A stretch of DNA of 39,703 nt from Candidatus Nealsoniibacteriota bacterium. Lineage in GTDB: Bacteria > Patescibacteriota > Minisyncoccia > Minisyncoccales > GWA2-38-27. The DNA is taken from the NCBI GenBank assembly GCA_030616085.1, contig JAUWYA010000005.1, forward strand, positions 1-39,703, written 5' to 3'. Below, piece by piece: positions 16,708 to 24,279 of this stretch. The notes beneath the pieces are model-generated. The model did no database searches. It saw only the letters and a list, made by a program, of their open reading frames with translations, and was not told the origin of the DNA. How positions within the stretch are numbered: position 1 is the stretch's first letter; each line of letters begins with the position of its first letter. The translations under genes and the position numbers were made by a program.

Positions 16708-18587
16708 TGAAATACCACATAATTACATTTGGCTGCCAGATGAATAAGGCAGATTCAGAGAAGATTACAGCGGTTTTAGAGAATAAAGGATATAAAGCAG
16801 CCTCAAAAATTAATGAGGCTGATTTGATTGTAGTGAATATGTGTTCTGTAAGACAATCAGCTGTTGATAGGGTTTATGGTTTGCTGCCGAAATTTAAAAA
16901 ATTCAAAATTCAAAATTCAAAATTCAAAATTCTACTGACTGGCTGTATATTAAAAAAAGACAAAAAGAAATTCGCAAAACTATTTGATGAAATCATTGAT
17001 GTAAAGGATTTAATTAAAAACATAAAATCAAAATATTCTAACAATTCCTCTGCATCAATTCCAATAATGACCGGGTGTAATAATTTCTGCTCTTATTGCG
17101 TTGTTCCCTATACTAGAGGCAAAGAAACCTCCAGACCATTAAAAGAAATTACTTGCGAAGTAGAAGGTTTAGTTAAAAGAGGAATTAAAGAAATCTGGCT
17201 CTTAGGCCAAAATGTAAACAGCTATAAATATGGTTTTTCTAAACTGCTCAGAGCAGTCAATAAAATTCCAGGAAAATTCTGTATCAGATTTACTTCTTCT
17301 CATCCTAAGGATTTTTCAGATGATTTGATTGAAGCAATGGCTGAATGCAAAAAAGTAGCAAAATACTTAAATTTGCCGGTTCAATCAGGAGACGATAAAA
17401 TTCTAAGAAAAATGAATCGGCCATATACTGTTAAACAATATAAGAACTTAGTTAAAAGGATTAGAAAAAAGATCCCAGATATTAATTTATCAACAGATGT
17501 AATTGTTGGCTTTCCCGGAGAAACAAAAAAGCAGTTTGAGAATACTGTAAAATTATTTAAAGAAATTAAATACGATATAGCTTATATAAACAAATATTCT
17601 CCCCGATCAGGCACAGCAGCGGCCGAACTAAAAGATAATGTTTCTCCCCAAGAAAAAAAACGCCGGGAGAAGATCTTAGAAAAAACCTTAAAACAGAAAT
17701 CTCAAAAAAAGAAACTAATCGTTATTTTAGGACTAACAGCTTCAGGAAAAACAGACCTATCAATTAAACTTGCCAAGAAATTCAATGGCGAAATTGTTTC
17801 TGCTGATTCAAGGCAAGTATATAAAGGAATGAATATTGGAAGCGGCAAAGTAACTAAAAAAGAAATGGAAGGTATCCCCCATTATCTTTTAGATGTTGTT
17901 TCTCCAAAAAGAAAATTCACTGTTGTCCAATATAAAAATCTGGCTCTAAAAGCTATTGAAAAGACCCAGAAGAAAAATAATCTGCCTATTTTAACAGGAG
18001 GAACCGCCTTTTATATCCAGGCAGTAGTTGATGGGATTGATATTCCAGAAGTAAAACCTGATTGGAAACTAAGAAAAGAACTTGAGAAAAAACATACTCA
18101 AGAACTCTTTAAAATGTTAAAAAAGCTTGATCCTCGTCGAGCTAAAACCATTGAAGGTAAAAATAAAAGAAGATTGATAAGAGCATTAGAAATTGTTATT
18201 AAAACTAAAAAACCAGTTCCCCTGCTCAAAAAGAAACAGCCTCAATTTGAAGTTTTAATATTAGGAATTAAAAAAAGCCCTAAAGAACTTAAAGAGCGAA
18301 TTAAGAAAAGATTATTAAAACGACTAAAGCAAGGAATGATAGCTGAAGTTAAAGGATTGAAAAAATCAGGTGTTTCTTGGAAACGTTTAGAAGAATTTGG
18401 TTTGGAATATAGATATATCGCTTTATATCTTCAAAACAAAATCACTAAAAAAGAAATGATGGATAGAATCCAAAAAGAAAGCGAACATTTTGCCAAACGC
18501 CAAATGACCTGGTTCAAGCGCGACAAACGAATCAAATGGGTTAAAGATTATAAAGAAGCTGAAAATTTATTAAAGAAGTTTCTTTAA
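16707..18587 (+). CDS. Fusion: tRNA methylthiotransferase MiaB (N-term) + tRNA dimethylallyltransferase MiaA (C-term)
   Basis: MiaB: FGCQMNKADSE, radical-SAM CNNFCSYCVVPYTRGKE, STDVIVGFPGE; MiaA: VILGLTASGKTDLSIKLA, SADSRQVYKGMNIGSGK, LTGGTAFYIQAVVDG; one uninterrupted frame. Confidence 0.95.
   Translation: MKYHIITFGCQMNKADSEKITAVLENKGYKAASKINEADLIVVNMCSVRQSAVDRVYGLLPKFKKFKIQNSKFKILLTGCILKKDKKKFAKLFDEIIDVKDLIKNIKSKYSNNSSASIPIMTGCNNFCSYCVVPYTRGKETSRPLKEITCEVEGLVKRGIKEIWLLGQNVNSYKYGFSKLLRAVNKIPGKFCIRFTSSHPKDFSDDLIEAMAECKKVAKYLNLPVQSGDDKILRKMNRPYTVKQYKNLVKRIRKKIPDINLSTDVIVGFPGETKKQFENTVKLFKEIKYDIAYINKYSPRSGTAAAELKDNVSPQEKKRREKILEKTLKQKSQKKKLIVILGLTASGKTDLSIKLAKKFNGEIVSADSRQVYKGMNIGSGKVTKKEMEGIPHYLLDVVSPKRKFTVVQYKNLALKAIEKTQKKNNLPILTGGTAFYIQAVVDGIDIPEVKPDWKLRKELEKKHTQELFKMLKKLDPRRAKTIEGKNKRRLIRALEIVIKTKKPVPLLKKKQPQFEVLILGIKKSPKELKERIKKRLLKRLKQGMIAEVKGLKKSGVSWKRLEEFGLEYRYIALYLQNKITKKEMMDRIQKESEHFAKRQMTWFKRDKRIKWVKDYKEAENLLKKFL
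16898..16932. repeat. Heptanucleotide repeat (AAAATTC)x5 inside miaB-miaA
   Basis: Five perfect consecutive units. Confidence 0.95.
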
Positions 18588-20024
18588 TAACTTCTGAACA
18601 GTGTCTGGTTTTGCGCGGCCGCGAGTGGCTGCCATTACCTGTCCTGCCAAAAACTGCAGGGCATTTTCTTTTCCTTTTCTATAATCTTCAACTGCTTTGG
18701 GATTTTTGGAAATTACCTGTTTAATAATATCCTCAATCTCACCTGTATCAGTTAGTTGAGTTAAGCCTTTTTCTTCAATAATATGAGAAGGATCAGCTTT
18801 GGTCTCAAACATCTCTTTCAAAACCTGCTTAGCAGTCTTGCTTGATATTTCCCCTTTATAAATTAAAGTTATCAATTCAGCAAAGTTTTCTGGAGTAATT
18901 TTGCTTTCTAATTCGGAAATTGAGGCCTTTCCAAATAATGACCAGAAATCAGTAATAATATAGCTTACAGCAAGCTTAACTAATTTTTGATAATCAGCCT
19001 GTTTAAGCCAATTGCTCAATTCTGACATTACTTTTTCAAAATATTTACCTAAATCTTTGTTAGAAATAAAAATCTCAATTGCCTTTTCATCTAAATTATA
19101 TTCGTAAGCTAACCTTATTCTCTTCGCCTGAAGAAGTTCTGGAATTTCTCCTTGAATATTTTGAATAAACTTTTTATCTAAATGAAGTGTTGGCAAATCC
19201 GGCTCTGGGAGATATCTATAATCATGGGCTTCTTCTTTTTCTCGCTGACTGATTGTTATTCCTTTTTTCTCATCCCAACCGCGAGTTTCCTGAACAATCT
19301 TTTTCCCTTCATCTAAAAGCTCTGTTTGTCTTTTAATTTCATAATCAATTGATTGTTCAACGCTTCTAAATGAATTCAAATTCTTAATCTCTACTTTTGT
19401 CCCCATATTCTTACCCTTGCCTAAACTAATATTCACTTCTACTCTCATCTGCCCTTTTTCCATGTCTGCGTCAGAAACTCCAAGATATTTTAGAATTAAT
19501 CTTAGTTCTTGGGCAAATTTCCTTGCCTGTTTTCCTGAAGTTAAATCCGGCTCAGTAACCATTTCCATCAAAGGAATCCCAGCCCTATTAAAATCAACTA
19601 AAGAGCTCTTTTCTTGGTGAATTAATCGCCCAGTATCTTCCTCAAGATGAACTCTTGTTATACGGACTTTTTTAACTTGTGCTGAGCCTGTTGAAGTATC
19701 AATCTCTAAATAGGCCTGTTTGCAAAACGGCTTATCATATTGAGATATTTGGTATCCTTTTGGTAAATCAGGATAAAAATAATTCTTCCTATCAAATTTA
19801 GAAGTCTCGGGAATATTACAATTTAAAGCTAAACCAGTTTTTATCGTTTTTCTTACTGCTTCTTTATTAATGACAGGGAGCGTTCCTGGTTGTGCAGTGC
19901 AAACAGGACAAATATTATAATTAGGCCTTTTCTCATCAGGATCATTCTTACAAGAACAAAACATTTTGCTCTTGGTTTTTAATTCAACATGAATTTCCAG
20001 GCCTACTATTAGCTTATATTCCAT
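18570..20024 (-). CDS. gatB: Asp/Glu-tRNA amidotransferase subunit B
   Basis: VGLEIHVELKTKSKMFCSC...CPVCTAQPGTLP; C-terminal YqeY-like region. Confidence 0.97.
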   Translation of the reverse strand: MEYKLIVGLEIHVELKTKSKMFCSCKNDPDEKRPNYNICPVCTAQPGTLPVINKEAVRKTIKTGLALNCNIPETSKFDRKNYFYPDLPKGYQISQYDKPFCKQAYLEIDTSTGSAQVKKVRITRVHLEEDTGRLIHQEKSSLVDFNRAGIPLMEMVTEPDLTSGKQARKFAQELRLILKYLGVSDADMEKGQMRVEVNISLGKGKNMGTKVEIKNLNSFRSVEQSIDYEIKRQTELLDEGKKIVQETRGWDEKKGITISQREKEEAHDYRYLPEPDLPTLHLDKKFIQNIQGEIPELLQAKRIRLAYEYNLDEKAIEIFISNKDLGKYFEKVMSELSNWLKQADYQKLVKLAVSYIITDFWSLFGKASISELESKITPENFAELITLIYKGEISSKTAKQVLKEMFETKADPSHIIEEKGLTQLTDTGEIEDIIKQVISKNPKAVEDYRKGKENALQFLAGQVMAATRGRAKPDTVQKLLKKLL

Positions 20025-20036
20025 AGAAAATTAAAC

Positions 20037-20525
20037 TTATTTTTTTCTCTCTAAAACGACAAAAGAATAAGGATAGATGTTTTTTTTATCTGGTTTATTA
20101 TCTATTCTTTTTATTTCTTTCCATTGATTAATATCAAACTTTGGAAAATATGTATCTCCTTTAAAATTATGGTGAACAAATGTTAAATACAATCTATCTG
20201 CTAGCGGCAAAAACTGCTTATAAACAGACGCTCCGCCCGCTATCATTACCTCTTCATCTTTCCCTGCCTCTTCTAAAGCCTTTTCTATTGAAGTTACTAC
20301 CACGCATCCCTTTGCCTTATAATCTTTGTCATGGCTTAAAATAATATTCTTTCTATTTGGTAAAGCTTTTCCAATTGATTCAAAAGTTTTAGCTCCCATA
20401 ATAATCGGCTTTCCAAGAGTAGTTTTTCTAAAATATTTCATATCAGCCGGTAAATTCCAGGGCAAAGAATTCTTATCTCCAATCACCATATTATCTGCCA
20501 TTGCGACTATTATTGAAATAATCAT
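20037..20525 (-). CDS. folA: Dihydrofolate reductase (start at MIISIIVAMADN)
   Basis: ADNMVIGDKNSLPWNLPADMKYFRKTTLGKPIIMGAKTFESIGKALPNR. Confidence 0.95.
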   Translation of the reverse strand: MIISIIVAMADNMVIGDKNSLPWNLPADMKYFRKTTLGKPIIMGAKTFESIGKALPNRKNIILSHDKDYKAKGCVVVTSIEKALEEAGKDEEVMIAGGASVYKQFLPLADRLYLTFVHHNFKGDTYFPKFDINQWKEIKRIDNKPDKKNIYPYSFVVLERKK

Positions 20526-20529
20526 AATA

Positions 20530-21354
20530 TTACACTGCCAGTTCGGCCTTAATAGATGGATGGCAATTATAATCAATTAATTTAATATCTTCCATTTTAA
20601 AGTCATCTATATTTTTTATCTCTGGATTAAGCCATAATTTAGGCAAAGTCATTGGCTCTCTGGTTAATTGTTCTTTTACTTGATCAAAATGATTTAAATA
20701 AATATGAGCGTCTCCTAAAGTATGGACGAATTCCCAGGGCTCCAAACCCACAACTTGAGCTATCATATGTAAAAGCAGAGAATAAGAAGCAATGTTAAAT
20801 GGCACGCCTAAGAAAGTATCACAACTGCGCTGGTACATATATAAAGAAAGCTTTCCTTTAACAGAGAAAAAATGAAAAAGAAGATGACAAGGAGGTAAAG
20901 CCATCATATCTATTTCTCCTGGGTTCCAAGCAGAAACTATTATTCTTCTATCATGAGGATTTTCTTTTAATTTTTTAATCACATTAGCAATTTGATCAAT
21001 TGGTTCTTCAGAATAAGGAGATTTCCATTTCCTCCATTGAACTCCATAAATACGACCTACATCTCCATCAAATTTAGCTTTTGGCTTCCAATAATCAGAA
21101 TAAGCATTACCATCCCAAATATGAGAGCCTAGCTCCTGAAGTTTTTTAACATCGTTGCTTCCGCTTAAAAACCATAAAAGTTCTGCTTTCATTGATTTAA
21201 AAGCCAACTTTTTAGTAGTAACTGCTGGAAAACCATCAGCCATATTAAATCTCATTTGAATTCCAAAATAAGCTCTGGAGCCAATGCCTGTTCTATCCGG
21301 CCTGTCAATCCCCTTCTCCATTATAAGTTTTAATGCATCAATATATTGTTTCAT
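20530..21354 (-). CDS. thyA: Thymidylate synthase (start at MKQYIDA)
   Basis: DRTGIGSRAYFGIQMRF; MALPPCHLLFHF; YQRSCDTFLGVPFNIASY. Confidence 0.97.
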   Translation of the reverse strand: MKQYIDALKLIMEKGIDRPDRTGIGSRAYFGIQMRFNMADGFPAVTTKKLAFKSMKAELLWFLSGSNDVKKLQELGSHIWDGNAYSDYWKPKAKFDGDVGRIYGVQWRKWKSPYSEEPIDQIANVIKKLKENPHDRRIIVSAWNPGEIDMMALPPCHLLFHFFSVKGKLSLYMYQRSCDTFLGVPFNIASYSLLLHMIAQVVGLEPWEFVHTLGDAHIYLNHFDQVKEQLTREPMTLPKLWLNPEIKNIDDFKMEDIKLIDYNCHPSIKAELAV

Positions 21355-22133
21355 AATATTCCTTCCACTAATTTCCAAACTTTCTCATGAATTACTTCTG
21401 GAGGCAATAATTTTTCATTCTTTATGCATTCTATAATCTTAAACTCTTTGGGAAATAACTCAGCTGCATGCAAATACGATTTCAAAGTATCTTCCAAGTG
21501 CTTTTTGTCCTTTTCGTGGATATCTTTTTTCTCGCTTCTTCCCAAATAAGCTTTTCTTCTTGCTTTTTTTTCTTTATCAGTTATTTTGTGAGCTAATTTT
21601 AAAGAAAAAGCAGGCGATGTTTTAAGAATAAGATTATAATTGGGCTTAGGAATTTTTAAGATTTTGTATTCTAAATGATAAAGCCAGTCAAAATATTTTT
21701 TTCTTTCTTTTCTATTTTTTATCTTACCTCCTTGATGACCAATATTTGAAGCAAGATATCTATCAGCAATAACTATTTTTCCATCCTTTAGCCATTTCCT
21801 TATCTTAAAACCAGCATCGTATCTATCGCAAGCATAAAAAATAGAACCCCTATAAGGTCCCACTTCTTCTGCAGTGCCGTATTTCCCTCTCAAATACTCA
21901 TCAACCAGCCAGGCTGGTTTTTCGCCATGTCGGGGAAAATCAATTATTTCTACTTTATATCCTTCGCGTCTTAAACGTTTGATTAATAACTTAGACTGAG
22001 TTGACTTGCCTGACCCATCAAGTCCTTCAAGAACTATAAATTTTCCCGCCCCGTTAGAAATTTTGTTGCTTTTAGAAATTTCTTTTTTAGCCTCGTTATT
22101 TCTAACGGGGCCCGGATAAAAATTCTTCATCAT
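21351..22133 (-). CDS. tmk: Thymidylate kinase with repeat-derived N-terminal extension
   Basis: FIVLEGLDGSGKSTQSKLL P-loop; IVIADRYLASN; first ~25 residues read through a palindromic repeat. Confidence 0.93.
   Translation of the reverse strand: MMKNFYPGPVRNNEAKKEISKSNKISNGAGKFIVLEGLDGSGKSTQSKLLIKRLRREGYKVEIIDFPRHGEKPAWLVDEYLRGKYGTAEEVGPYRGSIFYACDRYDAGFKIRKWLKDGKIVIADRYLASNIGHQGGKIKNRKERKKYFDWLYHLEYKILKIPKPNYNLILKTSPAFSLKLAHKITDKEKKARRKAYLGRSEKKDIHEKDKKHLEDTLKSYLHAAELFPKEFKIIECIKNEKLLPPEVIHEKVWKLVEGIL
22049..22110. repeat. Palindromic CCCCGTTAGAAA...TTTCTAACGGGG element inside tmk 5' end
   Basis: 12-nt inverted ends 22049..22060 / 22099..22110. Confidence 0.85.
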
Positions 22134-22208
22134 AATACTTTAATATATCACAACCAATTCAAAAATAAAAGAAGAATTACCGAAAATAGTAAAATGGTCA
22201 AAAAGGGT

Positions 22209-22237
22209 TGACAAGGTTTTTATAATATGCTAATATG
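22209..22237 (+). promoter_or_regulatory. Promoter of putative ncRNA
   Basis: TTGACA followed by TATAATATGCTAATAT region. Confidence 0.6.
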
Positions 22238-22239
22238 GA

Positions 22240-22530
22240 GATATCAGAAAAAAGTGTATTTTGCTCTTTTAACCAGGGCGTTTATTCGCCCACAACCCGC
22301 CGCTGAAACCGGCAGAAAGGAAGCGTGCTATATGCGAGCGCAAAATCATCCAACAAAAAGAACCCTATTAAGTAATTCGACGACAATTGCCCGGACGACC
22401 TACGAAGTAACCTGACCGGGTTGCGGCGACCCGCCGGTGAAAAGGCAACACCGGCGAAATAGGCGATATTACATCGCCTAAACTAAAAAGCCTCCTCGTA
22501 GTTTTTATATACAAGGAGGCTGTTTTTATT
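22240..22530 (+). ncRNA. GC-rich structured transcript of unknown class
   Basis: Promoter upstream, terminator at the end, multiple stable hairpins (GGGCG-TTTATT-CGCCC; CGCCGGTG-AAAAGGCAA-CACCGGCG; TAGGCGAT-ATTAC-ATCGCCTA), no convincing long ORF. Confidence 0.65.
22490..22530 (+). terminator. Rho-independent terminator
   Basis: AGCCTCCT...AGGAGGCT followed by GTTTTTATTT. Confidence 0.8.
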
Positions 22531-22554
22531 TATTTTTTACTGCTGGCTGTATTT

Positions 22555-23049
22555 TTACTCATATTTTCTTTTTATATCTAAAAAAGAAATTTTAGAAGAA
22601 GGTTTTTTGAGTACGTCTACTTTTATTCCTGCTTCTTTAAAAAGTTCTATAAAAGCGTCGTCGCTATATTCAGCAAAAGTAACATATCGTTTAATTTTGG
22701 CATTAACTAACATTTTAGCGCATATGATACAAGGAGTATGAGTGCAATAAACAATAGCTCCTTCAATGCTCACACCATGCAAAGAAGATTGAATAATAAT
22801 ATTTTGTTCAGCATGGATTGCCCGACATATTTCTTGATGAGTGCCAGAATCAATCTTTTGCTGATCCCTCAAGCAACCTAACTCAAGACAATCTTTTAAT
22901 CCAGAGGCTGCGCCATTATAGCCAGTTGCTAAAATATGCTTATCTCGAACAGCTATAGCGCCCATATGATGACGACGACAAGTTGAACGTTCTGCTACCA
23001 CTAAAGCTATTTTAAGAAAGTATTCATCTGGAGATATTCTTTTGTCCAT
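22555..23049 (-). CDS. dCMP deaminase family protein
   Basis: RAIHAEQNIIIQ and TPCIICAKMLVNAKIKR zinc motifs; GAIAVRDKHILATGYNGA. Confidence 0.92.
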   Translation of the reverse strand: MDKRISPDEYFLKIALVVAERSTCRRHHMGAIAVRDKHILATGYNGAASGLKDCLELGCLRDQQKIDSGTHQEICRAIHAEQNIIIQSSLHGVSIEGAIVYCTHTPCIICAKMLVNAKIKRYVTFAEYSDDAFIELFKEAGIKVDVLKKPSSKISFLDIKRKYE

Positions 23050-23058
23050 AATAAAATA

Positions 23059-23481
23059 TTACTCTACTTCAATGCCCATATTGCGGGCAGTGCCTTCAAT
23101 AATTTTCATTGCCTGCTCAATGTCAGTAGTGTTTAAATCGGGCATTTTCTTTTGCGCGATTTCTTTTAATTGCGCTTTGGTAATTTTAGCGACCTTATTT
23201 TTATTCGGCGTGCCAGAACCTTTCTCAATCGCAGCTGCTTTTTTCAAAAGTTCTGCAGCTGGAGGCTGTTTTGTCTTGAAATCATAAGTTCTATCTCCGT
23301 AAACTGTAATATCTACAGGAACAGTAAAACCTGTCTGGTTTTTTGTTGCATCATTAAATTTCTGGCAGAATTCTGCAATATTTAATCCGTGCTGAGCCAA
23401 AGCAGGCCCTACTGGAGGAGCAGGAGTTGCCTGTCCGGCTGGAATTTGAAGCTTTATAACAGCTATTACTTTCTTTGCCAT
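23059..23481 (-). CDS. rplK: 50S ribosomal protein L11
   Basis: [35 protein letters not shown]. Confidence 0.98.
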   Translation of the reverse strand: MAKKVIAVIKLQIPAGQATPAPPVGPALAQHGLNIAEFCQKFNDATKNQTGFTVPVDITVYGDRTYDFKTKQPPAAELLKKAAAIEKGSGTPNKNKVAKITKAQLKEIAQKKMPDLNTTDIEQAMKIIEGTARNMGIEVE

Positions 23482-23483
23482 AA

Positions 23484-24029
23484 TTAAATCTTTTTTATTT
23501 GAAGAGAATCTAATTCAACGGGAGTATCTCTTCCAAACATATTAACCATTACCTTAACTTTTCCTCTTGCCTCATCAATTTCTGAAACTTTGCCATCAAA
23601 GTCCTTAAAAGGGCCGTCAACAATCTTGACTGAATCCCCTGGTTTGACCTCAATCTTATGCTGAGGAGTTTCTACGCCCATTCTTTGCTTTAAGGTTTCC
23701 ACTTCTTTCGACGAAACTGGCACCGGAGTAGTTCCTACTCCCACAAAACCAGTTACATTTGGGGTGTTTCTGACAACATACCAAGAATCATCAGTAACAA
23801 TCATTTCAACCAAAACATAACCTGGATAAATTTTTTCTTCAACTGTTTTCCTTTTGCCGCTTTTAATCTTAATCTTTTTTTCTTTTGGCACTAAAACATT
23901 AAAAATCTTATCCTCCATGCCCAAAGACTCAACCCTTTGTTTCAGGTTTTTAGCAACTGCATCTTCATAACCAGAATAAGTATGAATCACATACCAATTT
24001 TTTTGTTGTGGTAATTTCTGTTTAGGCAT
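23484..24029 (-). CDS. nusG: Transcription antitermination protein NusG
   Basis: [46 protein letters not shown]. Confidence 0.97.
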   Translation of the reverse strand: MPKQKLPQQKNWYVIHTYSGYEDAVAKNLKQRVESLGMEDKIFNVLVPKEKKIKIKSGKRKTVEEKIYPGYVLVEMIVTDDSWYVVRNTPNVTGFVGVGTTPVPVSSKEVETLKQRMGVETPQHKIEVKPGDSVKIVDGPFKDFDGKVSEIDEARGKVKVMVNMFGRDTPVELDSLQIKKI

Positions 24030-24229
24030 TACAGTATGAACTTATTTAACATTGTTGTAAATATATAATCGAGTCCGCCTAAAAATGCAGCTACAGCAAT
24101 TGAAACCGCAATAATAATTAAAGTATATTTTATAGTTTCCTTTCTGGTGGGCCAGTTAACTTTCTTCATCTCAAGTTTTACCTCTTTCAGGAAACTAACA
24201 ATTTTTTTAGGGAAATTACTAATTTTCAT
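24029..24229 (-). CDS. secE: Preprotein translocase SecE
   Basis: FLKEVKLEMKKVNWPTRKETIKYT plus one TM; next to nusG. Confidence 0.95.
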   Translation of the reverse strand: MKISNFPKKIVSFLKEVKLEMKKVNWPTRKETIKYTLIIIAVSIAVAAFLGGLDYIFTTMLNKFIL

Positions 24230-24279
24230 AATCTTAATAAGGCCTTCTCGGCCTCATTTTCATATTAGCCAAGAAAAAT

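Noticed and set aside
22227-22415. 62-aa ORF over the putative ncRNA
   Set aside because: Start lies in the promoter -10 region with no ribosome binding site; only the internal ATG at 22332 has a plausible one.
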